Shown: positions 17,669 to 26,608, counted from the stretch's first letter. The stretch: DNA of 60,886 nt from JASLBX01 sp036373915 (GCA_036373915.1 DASUUU010000002.1:1-60886), one strand, 5' to 3'. Program-made: numbers and translations. Notes: a model not told the origin generated them from the letters alone.

Positions 17669-18334
17669 CTATGGCCGGGCGAGATCGATGTAGAAGACCG
17701 TATTCCCGTTCGCCGCGCGGAAGTGGTCGACTCGGAATCCGAGCTCTCCGTTGAGGCCCAACGCGATCGAGACGTAGCCCTCGAAGTCGCCGTTGAGCAC
17801 GTACGACTCGAGCGCAGCGAAACCGACGTCGACCGGCTCCACCGGTGGGGCGTCGAGGGTCGAGTTGCCCTCGTCGTCGTGGGCCTGGGCCGGCGTGAAC
17901 CGAAGTTGGATGAACGCGCTGCCCGTCATGTCGACCGGCTCACCGGAGCCGTCGTAGACGACGTCGCCGCGGTAGCCGATCTCGTAGCCGGGCAGCTCAT
18001 CGAACTCGAGGGCCACCCGGTCGTAACCGTCGTCCGGATGGCTGCCCACCCGTAGCGCGACGAGCGTGGGTGCCGGCGGAACCGTCCCCTCGAAGGGCGC
18101 GGACACATCGTCGGTCGGCCAGTCGACAGTGGCGGGTCCGCTCACCGGTGCGCTCGACGCCTGCGTGCCGTCGCCGGCGGTCGGCTCCGGTTGCGCCGGC
18201 TCGCTCGTCGCCGATCCGCTCGCGGCAGGTCCGGTCGTCGCCGGCGCTGCCGGGTCGGCGGTGTCGTCGCCACCGCACCCGGACCCGAGCAGCGCCACCG
18301 CCGCGGCAACGACCGCGAGCTTCCTTGTATCCAT
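17669..18334 (-). CDS. Secreted lipoprotein with AMIN-like domain
   Basis: A 221-residue exported lipoprotein. The signal sequence is short, with lipobox LLGSGC and cysteine at about residue 20, followed by a low-complexity Ala/Pro/Thr/Ser linker to about residue 65. The C-terminal 150 residues (GYDRVALEFDE ... GYEIGY ... FRAANGNTVFYIDLA) look like the AMIN-like beta domain found in actinobacterial lipoproteins. Role unknown; peptidoglycan or surface binding is typical of AMIN relatives. It leads the unit with the USP and mgtE-like genes. A DosR-like box ends 35 bp before its start. Confidence 0.78.
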   Translation of the reverse strand: MDTRKLAVVAAAVALLGSGCGGDDTADPAAPATTGPAASGSATSEPAQPEPTAGDGTQASSAPVSGPATVDWPTDDVSAPFEGTVPPAPTLVALRVGSHPDDGYDRVALEFDELPGYEIGYRGDVVYDGSGEPVDMTGSAFIQLRFTPAQAHDDEGNSTLDAPPVEPVDVGFAALESYVLNGDFEGYVSIALGLNGELGFRVDHFRAANGNTVFYIDLARP

Positions 18335-18369
18335 GATCCCACCGTTCGCCGTGTCGCCACCGTGCGCAA

Positions 18370-18383
18370 CGGCCCAAAGTCCC
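18370..18383. promoter_or_regulatory. DosR-like box, lipoprotein/M20 divergent region
   Basis: CGGCCCAAAGTCCC, 35 bp before the lipoprotein start and 63 bp before the M20 peptidase start in a 112-bp divergent region. Confidence 0.5.
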
Positions 18384-18446
18384 AGGGTTGTGTGGCCGGC
18401 CGCACCCACCACAATGCCGGCCGCCACGTCAGGCACAATCGCGCGC

Positions 18447-19706
18447 ATGGCACTGACGGCGGTGGAGCAAAGTGTGGTCGATGCGGTCGATCCGGACGCC
18501 ATCCTGGGCGATCTTGCGGCGCTGGTGTCGATCCCGAGCGTCGGCGGCTCGGCCGGTGAGATAGCCGTCCAGCAGTGGTGCGCGCAGCGGCTGGCCGAGT
18601 TGGGCGCATCGGTCGATCACTGGAAGATCGATCTCGACGAACTGCGATCGACCGACGACTACCCGGGAGAAGAGGTCGACCGCGACGAGGCGTACGGGTG
18701 TGTCGGCGTGTTCGGCGACAACACCGAGCGCCCCGGGCTCATCCTGTCCGGTCACACGGACGTCGTGCCGCCAGGCGACCCTGCCCGCTGGACGCACCAC
18801 CCTTGGCGGCTTTCCCGGGAGAACGACGTGCTGTACGGACGCGGCGCGGCGGATATGAAGGCGGGCGTCGCGGCCGTCGTCGGAGCGCTCGGCGCGCTGA
18901 GGGCGCAGCAGGTGACTCTCCGCAGGCCGCTGGCCGTTCATGCGGTCATCGGTGAAGAAGACGGCGGCGTGGGAGCCTACGCGACTGTTCGGCGCGGCCA
19001 CCTCGGTGCCGCGTGCGTCATCGCCGAGCCGACCGACGCCTCCACGATCCTGGCCAACGCCGGATCGCTGACATTCCGGATCGAGGTGCCCGGGCGCGCG
19101 GCACACGGCTCGTCGCGGCTCGAGGGTCATTCGGCGCTCGATGCCGCCCTGCCGGTGCTCACTGCGTTAAGCGATCTCGAGACGCGGCGCAACCGAGATG
19201 TCGATCCGGTTCTCGGCCACCTGGACCTGCCGTACCCCGTCTCGGTCGGAATCGTCCGAGCCGGCGACTGGGCGAGCACGGTTCCGGACGTTCTCATCGC
19301 CGAGGGCCGGTACGGCGTGCGGCTGGACGAACCGGTCGAGCGGGCCAGAGCCGAGTTCGAGGCCGCAGTCGCGGACGCCTGCGCGGCCGATCCCTGGCTC
19401 TCGGCCCACCCGGCCCGGGTGATTTGGCCCGGTGGCGTCTTCGCCTCCGGCCGCCTCCCGGCCGGTCACCACCTGCTTGCAGACGCCAGCCGTGCGGCCC
19501 TCGACACAGAAGGCTGGGAACCGGCCGCCCGCGGCGCACCGTACGGCTCGGATCTACGCCAGTACGCGGCCGCGGGCGTGCCGACCATCCTGCTCGGCCC
19601 TGGTTCGGTCGCGAGCGCGCACACCGTCGACGAGTCCGTATCGCTCGGCGAGATCGTCGCTTTCGCGCGGGTCTACGCTGTGCTGGCGCTACGGCTGTGT
19701 GGGTGA
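18447..19706 (+). CDS. M20 family metallopeptidase/deacylase (ArgE/DapE-like)
   Basis: A 419-residue di-zinc hydrolase. Metal ligand motifs are SGHTDVVPPGD, GRGAADMKAG and GEEDGGVG; AHGSSRLEGHSA is the conserved start of the dimerisation domain. Related enzymes remove acyl groups from amino acids (ArgE, DapE, CPG2). The exact substrate cannot be assigned. The ATG at 18447 follows the sequence GGCACAATCGCGCGC with no strong ribosome site; the upstream extension of the open frame is antisense to the lipoprotein. Convergent with the next USP gene, with 9 bp between stops. Confidence 0.87.
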   Translation: MALTAVEQSVVDAVDPDAILGDLAALVSIPSVGGSAGEIAVQQWCAQRLAELGASVDHWKIDLDELRSTDDYPGEEVDRDEAYGCVGVFGDNTERPGLILSGHTDVVPPGDPARWTHHPWRLSRENDVLYGRGAADMKAGVAAVVGALGALRAQQVTLRRPLAVHAVIGEEDGGVGAYATVRRGHLGAACVIAEPTDASTILANAGSLTFRIEVPGRAAHGSSRLEGHSALDAALPVLTALSDLETRRNRDVDPVLGHLDLPYPVSVGIVRAGDWASTVPDVLIAEGRYGVRLDEPVERARAEFEAAVADACAADPWLSAHPARVIWPGGVFASGRLPAGHHLLADASRAALDTEGWEPAARGAPYGSDLRQYAAAGVPTILLGPGSVASAHTVDESVSLGEIVAFARVYAVLALRLCG

Positions 19707-19715
19707 CGCTGCGCC

Positions 19716-20579
19716 CTAATCGGGCTGGTGGACTACGGCGATCGGCTGCTCGACGTGGTGAAGCACTGCCCGGGCGACGGATCCGAGCAGCGTGCCGGTC
19801 ACCACGCCGTGACCACGCCCGCCGATCACCACCAGGTCCGCACCCTCGGCCTGATCTGCGAGCACATCCGCCGCATGCCCCGACGCGATGACTTCGGTCA
19901 CTTCGACATCTGGAAACTCCGCCCGCCTGCCGGACAGCCGGTCGGCCAGCATGGCGGCCGCCTGCGACTTGTCGGGTGGGTCGGCCGGGTGGGCCGCCCC
20001 CGGCCCCGCATGTTGACGCACACCGACCACGGCGACGAGGCGAGCCTTCCACTTCGACGCCGTCACGAAGGCGAACTCGATCGCAGCCTGGCAGCGTGGC
20101 GAGCCGTCCACACCGACGACTATGACCCGCCGTTCGGCCTCGTCCGGCCGCCACGTGGCGGGCACCACGACCACGGGCACTTTCGCGTGCGTCGCGCACG
20201 CCAGCGAGGTCGAACCGAGGACGAGTTCTGTCAACCGTCCGGCACCTTCGCGGCCGACCACAAGCGCTCGAGCGGCCGCCGCCTCGTGGAGCAGCACTCG
20301 CCGCGGAAACCCGTGCCGCGCGATCATCGATACGTCCAAGTCCGCATGACCCCGAGCGACGAGGTGGGCCTGCGCCTCGCGAAGAATCTCGTCGGCAGCC
20401 TCGTGAGCGGTTTTGGCCACCATCACCGGCACGAGTGGAGCTTCCTCGTAGGCGTTGACCAGCAGGAGCGACCAGCCGGAGGCCGCAGCCTCCGCCGCTG
20501 CCCAGTCCAGAGCCACGAGCGCGGCCTCGGAGCCGTCGATACCGACCACCACAGGGGGGTTGCCATCAGCACCGGGCAT
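19716..20579 (-). CDS. Tandem-domain universal stress protein
   Basis: A 287-residue two-domain USP. Both ATP motifs are intact: GREGAGRLTELVLGSTS and GGRGHGVVTGTLLGSVA. The start at 20579 (MPGADG) has GAAGGAG 7 bases upstream; the longer open frame adds 14 unlikely residues. It is a single-gene unit with its own DosR-like box 72 bp upstream. Sequence is close in pattern to the USPs at 16.8 and 29.8 kb, so they are probably paralogues by duplication. Confidence 0.92.
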   Translation of the reverse strand: MPGADGNPPVVVGIDGSEAALVALDWAAAEAAASGWSLLLVNAYEEAPLVPVMVAKTAHEAADEILREAQAHLVARGHADLDVSMIARHGFPRRVLLHEAAAARALVVGREGAGRLTELVLGSTSLACATHAKVPVVVVPATWRPDEAERRVIVVGVDGSPRCQAAIEFAFVTASKWKARLVAVVGVRQHAGPGAAHPADPPDKSQAAAMLADRLSGRRAEFPDVEVTEVIASGHAADVLADQAEGADLVVIGGRGHGVVTGTLLGSVARAVLHHVEQPIAVVHQPD

Positions 20580-20651
20580 GTCGTGCTCCTTCTCCCTGTC
20601 ACCGTCACCATCATCCGACAACGCGCGGTGCTCGTCGCGCTAGGGGCACAG

Positions 20652-20665
20652 GTCCCGAAGTGTCC
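20652..20665. promoter_or_regulatory. DosR-like box before the USP gene
   Basis: GTCCCGAAGTGTCC, 72 bp from the USP start at 20579. Confidence 0.45.
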
Positions 20666-20693
20666 GCTCGACGCCCGGCGGCCGACCCGGACT

Positions 20694-20707
20694 GTGACCT
20701 TCGGCTC
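20694..20707. promoter_or_regulatory. DosR-like box before the VOC operon
   Basis: GTGACCTTCGGCTC, 72 bp before the VOC gene at 20780, 28 bp from the divergent box serving the USP. Confidence 0.5.
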
Positions 20708-20779
20708 TTGGTTCCCGGACCGGAGTGCGGTGATCTGGAAGGAGAAGGAAGGGCTGCTACCTGGAAGCAGAGGTGCGAC

Positions 20780-21136
20780 ATGTCCAACGCCGTTGTGCAC
20801 TTCGAGATCGGGGCGCAAGACTCGACCAAGATCCGCACGTTCTACACATCCTTGTTCGGTTGGACGTTCGACACCACGGACCCGAGCTATGGAGTGATGG
20901 ACGACACCGATGGCGGCATCGGCGGCGGGATCATGCAGATCCGCGAGGATATGCCGCCGTACGTCACGTTCTACGTGGCTGTGGACGACGTGCAAGCGAC
21001 CCTGACCCGGGCAGAAGAGCTCGGCGGCGCTCGCGTGCTGGGCCCGATGCCCATTCCACCGATCGGCGAGTTCGCCCTGTTCAACGACCCAGAAGGTCAC
21101 ATGATCGGCGTGCTTCACCTGAACCGCCGGCCGTAG
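20780..21136 (+). CDS. VOC (glyoxalase/bleomycin-resistance) family protein
   Basis: A 118-residue protein with the paired beta-alpha-beta-beta-beta modules of the vicinal oxygen chelate fold: VVHFEIGAQDSTKIRTFYTSLFGW opens the first module, and FYVAVDDVQATL ... GEFALFNDPEGHMIGV closes the second. The ending E-H positions are typical metal or substrate contacts. Substrate unknown. First gene of a four-gene unit (VOC, small membrane protein, PEP-synthase-like enzyme, PAP2 phosphatase). The start at 20780 follows AGAGGTG; upstream codons in the frame are not conserved. Confidence 0.85.
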   Translation: MSNAVVHFEIGAQDSTKIRTFYTSLFGWTFDTTDPSYGVMDDTDGGIGGGIMQIREDMPPYVTFYVAVDDVQATLTRAEELGGARVLGPMPIPPIGEFALFNDPEGHMIGVLHLNRRP

Positions 21137-21163
21137 CTCGAATTCACCAATGCGGGGTGCAAG

Positions 21164-21499
21164 ATGCGAGGGCGAGGTGTCGTCCCCACCCAACGGAACA
21201 AGGTGGTGGGTGCCATATCGGCGGTGGCCATCGCCGTCGCTCTTGTCGACGTGGTGATCGCCGGTACCTGGGACACCGCCCTCGTCCTGGGATTCGCCCT
21301 GCTCATCCAGCTGGTGCTCATCGGGAGCCTGTACGCGCGGCGGCCGACCGTCTCGCTGCGCGGCGACCTGTACCGATGGCTCGACGAGCGCGCGGGCGCC
21401 ACCGGCGAACCCATCGAGCGCATCACCGACCGCTGCGTCGCGGCGTACCGGGCCAACCTCACGGCAGACTCCGACGACTACGGGCGGCCGGACCGATGA
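21164..21499 (+). CDS. Small membrane protein of unknown function
   Basis: A 111-residue protein with two hydrophobic helices (about residues 14-34 and 38-57) and a charged C-terminal half rich in arginine and aspartate (GDLYRWLDERAGATGEPIERITDRC). No known motif. It starts 27 bp after the VOC gene, and its stop overlaps the start of the next gene as ATGA, so it is co-transcribed and coupled with the PEP-synthase-like gene. The C-terminal segment resembles ribbon-helix-helix spacing only loosely. Confidence 0.65.
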   Translation: MRGRGVVPTQRNKVVGAISAVAIAVALVDVVIAGTWDTALVLGFALLIQLVLIGSLYARRPTVSLRGDLYRWLDERAGATGEPIERITDRCVAAYRANLTADSDDYGRPDR

Positions 21500-23874
21500 C
21501 CGCCACCGGTGTCGACGCCCCGCCGGTCGTCGGGCTGCCGGCACCCGATGCCACCCTCGCCGCGACGATCGGCGGCAAGGGACGGGGCCTGGACCGGATG
21601 CTCCGGGCCGGCCTGCCGGTGCCGTCCTGCGCCGCCATCACGACGCAGGCCTACCGGCAGTTCGCCGATCATCCGACCGTTGTGGCGGTCATCGACAAGA
21701 CTCGACGGATGTCGGTGCCGGCCGGCACCGTCGACGAGATCTTCCTGGCAGCGCCGATCCAGCCCGAACTCGCCGACCAGATCGTCACCGCAGCGAAGGA
21801 CCTCGGCCGCGGTGGACCGATCGCGGTGCGGTCATCGGCGTCGGTGGAGGACATGGCGAGCCTGTCGTTCGCCGGGCAGTACCACTCGACGCTTGAGGTC
21901 GACAGCGCCGATCCGGCCGCCGTGCTGCACGCCGTCCGGCTCACGTGGGCATCACTGTGGCATCCGGCACCATGCGCGTACCGCCGTACCTGGGGTATTC
22001 CTGATGAGGTCGCGACGATGGCTGTCGTCCTCATGCGCATGGTGGACGCACGGATGGCAGGCGTCTTGTTCACGCTGGACCCGGCCACCAGCGTGCCGCG
22101 CATGCGAATCGAGGCGGTGAGCGGCCTCGCCGATGTCCTTGTCTCAGGTGAGCGCACACCGACGGTCTGGCTGGTGTCGCGGGAGCCGCCAACTCGTCCG
22201 CCCGCGGACGCGCCGGTGCCGCTGGCCGAATTGACTGATCTGGGCCGACGAGTCGAGCAGGCGCTCGGCCCAGCGCAGGACATCGAGTGGGCATGGGACG
22301 GCAACAAGATCTGGCTGGTCCAGAGCCGGCCCATCACGGCCTTGACGGCAGGTGACGGGTGCGACTCGCCGCCGAGTTCGGCCGAGCTGATGTCCATGGG
22401 GTTGGACGAGATGCTGCCCGGTGTTCTGCCGGCGCTGGTGTGGGACGTCAACGCCTTCCTGATCGAAGAGGCATTGCGGCACGTGTTCGACGTCCTCGGT
22501 GCGAACCCTGAGCAGCATTCCAGCGGGCCGGGCACGATCGTGAAACGGGTACGGGGCCGGGCCGCAGTCGACCTCGATCTGTTCAAGGCGGTCGCTACGG
22601 CGCTGCCCGGTGTGTCCGAAACGGACCTCGAACACGAGTACTTCGGCACACCGGTCACTCCCGGGCCTCCCACCGCCCAGCGGCACTGGTCGCCGCTGCG
22701 CGACCTTCGGGTCTTCATGGCCCGGCAGCGCGCTATCACCGAGGCAGAGACCGTGCTGGTGGCCGTGGACGAGCTGGCCCGGGTCGTCCCGGTCGTCACG
22801 GACCTCGACGACTCCGCGTTGCTGTCATACCGGCTTCGGCTCCTCGACCTCGGAGCGCGGGCCATGGCCGCCGAACTGGCGGTGGCCGCCGCGGCCGTCG
22901 CAGCCTACCGTCGACTCGAAGGTTTCCTGGTCCGCTTCCTCGACGAGCGACAGGCAACCCTCGCCGCGCAGGACCTGACCACCGGTGCGGGCCTCGCCTA
23001 TCCCAAGTCCCCGCACTCCTCACGCTCGGTGTTCGGTGGACCGACGTGGCAGGAGGCCGGGAACCCGCCCAGCGCTACCGACGAGGCGGCGTGGCCCGAC
23101 CGCGCCACAGACCGGCAGCACATCCGCGACGGAATCGAAGCCCGCCTACGGCGCCATCCCCGCTGGCGTCGGGTGCGGGCACTGACCGGGCAGGTCATCG
23201 ACGTGCAGTTGCGGAGCCTACGGGCTGCCACCAACGACGCCGCGACCGGCCTCGCCCGCCGAGAGCGCGTCAAAGCCGCTGTGCTGGCCGTGGGTGGCCG
23301 CGTGCGGGAGGTACACCTCGAACTCGGCCGGCGGCTCCACGCGAACGGCGTGTTGCCGGACATCACCGACGTGGACCTGCTGCGCGACGCCGAGCTGCGA
23401 CACGCGGTGATCGGTCGCCCGCCTCCAGCCGGGTTGCTCATCGTGCGGCGCCGGTGGCTCGAGCGTTACGAGCACGCAGGACCGCTTCCGCAGCGGTTCA
23501 TCGGAATGCCGCCCTTGTCGCCACTCGACGTGCAGTCAGGAAGGGTCCTGAGCGGCTGGGCCGCCAGCGGCGGCCGGCACACCGGCCGTGCGAGGGTACT
23601 CGCCGATCCGGAGCCGACGAGGCTCGAACCCGGCGACGTCCTCGTCGCGCGTGCGACCGATGCCGCCTGGACACCCGCGTTCGTGGCCGCCGGCGCGATC
23701 GTCGTCGAACGCGGTGGGCCGCTCTCACATGCGGCCGTCGTGGCCCGAGAACTGGGGCTACCGGCCGTCCTCAACGTCGCCGGCGCAGCCGAGCTTCTCG
23801 ACGGCCGCACGGTCACCGTCGACGGCGACCGTGGACGGGTGATCGTCCACGACGACGGCGGGAAGCAGCCATGA
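21496..23874 (+). CDS. PEP/pyruvate-binding, PEP-utilising-domain phosphotransferase (Rph-like)
   Basis: A 792-residue enzyme with an N-terminal ATP-grasp PPDK_N domain (about 1-300; GGKGRGLDRM, AVRSSASVEDM, QDIEWAWDGNKIWLVQSRP), a central helical region, and a C-terminal swivelling domain with catalytic His745 in GGPLSHAAVVARELG. It lacks the PEP-binding TIM barrel of true PEP synthase or PPDK. This ATP-grasp/variable/His-domain order is that of rifampicin phosphotransferase, which puts the beta-phosphate of ATP on a small molecule. The acceptor here is unknown. It overlaps its neighbours by ATGA on both sides. Confidence 0.82.
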   Translation: MTATGVDAPPVVGLPAPDATLAATIGGKGRGLDRMLRAGLPVPSCAAITTQAYRQFADHPTVVAVIDKTRRMSVPAGTVDEIFLAAPIQPELADQIVTAAKDLGRGGPIAVRSSASVEDMASLSFAGQYHSTLEVDSADPAAVLHAVRLTWASLWHPAPCAYRRTWGIPDEVATMAVVLMRMVDARMAGVLFTLDPATSVPRMRIEAVSGLADVLVSGERTPTVWLVSREPPTRPPADAPVPLAELTDLGRRVEQALGPAQDIEWAWDGNKIWLVQSRPITALTAGDGCDSPPSSAELMSMGLDEMLPGVLPALVWDVNAFLIEEALRHVFDVLGANPEQHSSGPGTIVKRVRGRAAVDLDLFKAVATALPGVSETDLEHEYFGTPVTPGPPTAQRHWSPLRDLRVFMARQRAITEAETVLVAVDELARVVPVVTDLDDSALLSYRLRLLDLGARAMAAELAVAAAAVAAYRRLEGFLVRFLDERQATLAAQDLTTGAGLAYPKSPHSSRSVFGGPTWQEAGNPPSATDEAAWPDRATDRQHIRDGIEARLRRHPRWRRVRALTGQVIDVQLRSLRAATNDAATGLARRERVKAAVLAVGGRVREVHLELGRRLHANGVLPDITDVDLLRDAELRHAVIGRPPPAGLLIVRRRWLERYEHAGPLPQRFIGMPPLSPLDVQSGRVLSGWAASGGRHTGRARVLADPEPTRLEPGDVLVARATDAAWTPAFVAAGAIVVERGGPLSHAAVVARELGLPAVLNVAGAAELLDGRTVTVDGDRGRVIVHDDGGKQP

Positions 23875-25079
23875 CCTCGCCGGCCCGCCATCTGATCGCG
23901 GCCGAACTCGGTGACCGGGAGCGCCACCTGTTCGTGCCGGCCATCATGGGAGCCGGACTGCTGTTCTCCATCGCGACCGTGGTGCGCGACGTGCTCCACT
24001 CCAGGCAAGGCAGGGCTCCCGGGCTCGACCGCCGGCTGGACATCGCCGGCCGAGCAAGCGCCCACCACGTAGCCACCGGCGAGCCGCCGGCGAGGGCACT
24101 TCGAACAGCTGCCCGACCCCGGGTCTTCTACCTCCTCACCGCGATGGCCACGCTAGGGGTGGCGGCGTACGTGGTCATCGGATCCACCTACAACTACGTG
24201 AGGGCTGCCGGCTACGTCGCGGGCGTCGCCTGGTTGTGGGGTGCGGCCATGGTGCTCGGCACCCTGTTGACCGTTGTCGGGCTGCTGTCCCTCAAGATGT
24301 TCGCAAGCTGGCCGGCACCATCGCGAGGTGTCGTCAGATTGTTGGTCAATACCCCACTCGGCCGCAGCTCGACAGTCGCTACCGAGGCCGAAGTGCCCAG
24401 GATGCTGCTCGCCTGGGCCACCGCGCTTGCCGCCAGCGCGACCGGCATCGTGGTGCTGATGGCCATCCGCCCTCCGCAGTTCCTGGTCTCAGCGGACGCC
24501 GAGGTGAGCTCGGCTCTCGCCGGTTGGGGGTGGCTGTCGTCCCTACCTCTCGACTTGATCGGCAGGACGGAGCCGGCGCTCGTTCTCGCGGTGCTCATCG
24601 GTGTGTCGACCATGCGATGCCGGGTGTACGCGCTGGCCTACATCGGTGCGTTCGTCGGCGGATGGACGACGTACGTCATCCTCAAGAACGTGATCACTCA
24701 GCCTCGGCCGGCGATCGCCGGTTGGGTCGGCGTCGATTCGTTCCCGAGCGGACACCTCGTCCAGGCGACGATCATCGCCGGGCTCGTGCCGCTGGCTTTC
24801 GCCGTTCTTCTTCGGCGGCGGTGGCCCGCCTACGTGGTCGCGCCACTGCTGATGCTCATGGTGGTCGCGACGGCCATGTACCGCATCCACGCCGGAACGC
24901 ACTGGCCGAGTGACACGGTGGCCGGAATCCTCATCGGTGCCACGTTCGTGCTGGCCGCGTACTGGTCGTTGTACCACCCCCAGTGGCATCGACGATGCCG
25001 GGACTGCCCATGGATCACGCCGATACCCGGTGCTCGGTCTCGGTCCGAACCGAGCGGTGCAGCCGGACCGCCACGTTGA
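23871..25079 (+). CDS. PAP2-superfamily membrane phosphatase
   Basis: A 402-residue membrane protein with about eight helices. The C-terminal half carries the three phosphatase motifs: KNVITQPRP, PSGH and YRIHAGTHWPSD, containing the nucleophilic histidine. The N-terminal half has two helices and no known domain. Likely substrates are lipid phosphates or undecaprenyl pyrophosphate. Coupled by ATGA to the PEP-synthase-like gene. Its last 65 bp overlap the 3' end of the convergent baeRF gene. Confidence 0.85.
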   Translation: MTSPARHLIAAELGDRERHLFVPAIMGAGLLFSIATVVRDVLHSRQGRAPGLDRRLDIAGRASAHHVATGEPPARALRTAARPRVFYLLTAMATLGVAAYVVIGSTYNYVRAAGYVAGVAWLWGAAMVLGTLLTVVGLLSLKMFASWPAPSRGVVRLLVNTPLGRSSTVATEAEVPRMLLAWATALAASATGIVVLMAIRPPQFLVSADAEVSSALAGWGWLSSLPLDLIGRTEPALVLAVLIGVSTMRCRVYALAYIGAFVGGWTTYVILKNVITQPRPAIAGWVGVDSFPSGHLVQATIIAGLVPLAFAVLLRRRWPAYVVAPLLMLMVVATAMYRIHAGTHWPSDTVAGILIGATFVLAAYWSLYHPQWHRRCRDCPWITPIPGARSRSEPSGAAGPPR

Positions 25080-26166
25080 GACACTCGGCTTCGTCCGGCC
25101 CGAGATCGACCACACCTCTGTCGTCCAGCACGCGGACGATCATCTCGTCGATCAGGTCGGCAACCGGGTAGCTCGGCGCGTCACCATTCGGGCACTTCGC
25201 ATCTCGCGTAAGAATCGCACCACATCGCTCGCAGACCCAGCCGGGAACCATCTGATCACCTCGCACCACAAGCAGGCCGGCCTGCGACTCGCTGACCGCG
25301 CGAGCGCTCGGCTCCAAGCCCTGCACGGCAATGCCGGCCGCCTCCCAGCTCGCCAGATCCTCCGTCACCTGCCGCCGACGGGCGGCATCATGACTGGCCA
25401 TCGCGATCTCCGCACGGGCGCGGACGCTGTCCGGTGTCATCGTGTGAGGATCGATCGGAAAGGTTCCGATGATCTTGTCTTGCAGGGCCGGGTGAAGGAC
25501 CGACAGGAACTCTGCGATGCCGTCGGCATGCCCACCCACGACGACCGCGCGCCCTCGCGGCGCACTCAGCTTCTCGACGGCGGCGATCGTCGACCCGTAG
25601 TGTCGCCACGCGAGCTCGTGGGCATGGTTTCGCACGCGAGGCTCGTCGAGGCCGTACCAGCCCGCGTACCGGTGCGCACGGCCTGCTTCGCTGTCCAGGC
25701 GGCGGGAGCGATGAACCGTGCTGCCGCTGATCTCGAACAGCCAGGAGTGCCGGCGGTCCAGTACGACGGCCAGGTACGGCCGGCATTGCTGAAAGGATCG
25801 CAGGACGAGCCGCAGGTAGGGACGCCGGCCGAACGTCGCCCGGTCCGGGACGCCGCACGGCAGGTTGAGCTCCTCAGCGATGCCGTCCGCCGCCGCCACG
25901 ACGGCCACGGTGCGCCCGAACCAGTCGCGGGCACGAGCTTTTCCGGCCCGGACGACGTGCGCAGCGGCCGACAGCCGGTCGCGGCGGCCGGCTGAGCTGT
26001 CCGCCGCCACTGCGGCGGTCACGAGATGCTCGAGGCGGGCGGGAAGCTCGCGGAGTTCCCCCGGGTCCGGGGGGACGGTGAAGACGACCGAGAGTAGCCC
26101 CCCACCGGAGTCCCGGAGCGTCCGGAGCCGGCTGAGGACGAGTTGTCGCGCCTGGTGACCGGGCAT
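25015..26166 (-). CDS. Bacterial eRF1-like (baeRF/Vms1-type) protein with zinc ribbon
   Basis: A 383-residue protein resembling actinobacterial baeRF proteins: an N-terminal domain (VVFTVPPDPGELRELPARL), a central eRF1 domain 2-like block (RPYLAVVLDRRHSWLFEISG) and a pelota/L7Ae-like domain (RAVVVGGHADGIAEFLSVL). The C-terminus has CERCGAILTRDAKC, a four-cysteine zinc ribbon. By analogy with Vms1/eRF1 it may hydrolyse peptidyl-tRNA on stalled ribosomes. M. tuberculosis Rv2629 in the DosR regulon is, as I recall, a relative. ATG 26166 overlaps the stop of the small upstream gene (ATGA); the longer frame is a shadow. Confidence 0.75.
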   Translation of the reverse strand: MPGHQARQLVLSRLRTLRDSGGGLLSVVFTVPPDPGELRELPARLEHLVTAAVAADSSAGRRDRLSAAAHVVRAGKARARDWFGRTVAVVAAADGIAEELNLPCGVPDRATFGRRPYLRLVLRSFQQCRPYLAVVLDRRHSWLFEISGSTVHRSRRLDSEAGRAHRYAGWYGLDEPRVRNHAHELAWRHYGSTIAAVEKLSAPRGRAVVVGGHADGIAEFLSVLHPALQDKIIGTFPIDPHTMTPDSVRARAEIAMASHDAARRRQVTEDLASWEAAGIAVQGLEPSARAVSESQAGLLVVRGDQMVPGWVCERCGAILTRDAKCPNGDAPSYPVADLIDEMIVRVLDDRGVVDLGPDEAECLNVAVRLHRSVRTETEHRVSA

Positions 26167-26441
26167 CACGCCGCCGACCTCTCGGTCCGTTCCTGCTGAT
26201 CGCCCGCAGAGCCGGGCACCTGTTCTGCCGCAGTGGCGTACCGGTCCAGCAGGGCGGCCAGCCGGTGCGCCTCCTTCGGGCTCATGGCGAGCCACAGGCC
26301 GTCGTACTGCGGGTTCTGCCGCGGGACGTCCAGGATGATCCGCCCACCGTCGGTTGTCGGGCTCTGGAAGCAGAGCCGGCCGACCTCGACGGTCCGGCCG
26401 TAGCTCGTGCGCATGGTTTCGAACCTGCTGGCTGCTCTCAT
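26166..26441 (-). CDS. Small protein coupled to the baeRF gene
   Basis: A 91-residue soluble protein I do not recognise. The middle part (GRIILDVPRQNPQYDGLWLAMSPKEAHRLAALLDRY) suggests a beta strand followed by an amphipathic helix. Start at 26441 with GGGGGATC upstream; an internal ATG at 26414 is also possible. It is translationally coupled to the baeRF gene (ATGA) and has a DosR-like box 68 bp upstream, so it probably works with or regulates that protein. Confidence 0.65.
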   Translation of the reverse strand: MRAASRFETMRTSYGRTVEVGRLCFQSPTTDGGRIILDVPRQNPQYDGLWLAMSPKEAHRLAALLDRYATAAEQVPGSAGDQQERTERSAA

Positions 26442-26509
26442 GGAGATCCCCCGATTCCAAACGATCACCGCTGCTCGTCCAGCATCACTCGATTTCTCAC
26501 TGAAGGTCA

Positions 26510-26523
26510 GGGACCTTTGGCAC
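26510..26523. promoter_or_regulatory. DosR-like box before the baeRF unit
   Basis: GGGACCTTTGGCAC, 68 bp from the start at 26441. Confidence 0.55.
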
Positions 26524-26608
26524 GAACTGCATGGGCCGGTCGACCCCCGAGGCGGCGGGTCCCGGCGATCCCGCGTATGGACACGAAGGTCCTCAGTCCT
26601 TCGGGTCG

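Noticed and set aside
21496..23874. True PEP synthase (ppsA)
   Set aside because: The C-terminal PEP-binding TIM barrel is absent; the protein ends soon after the phospho-histidine domain.
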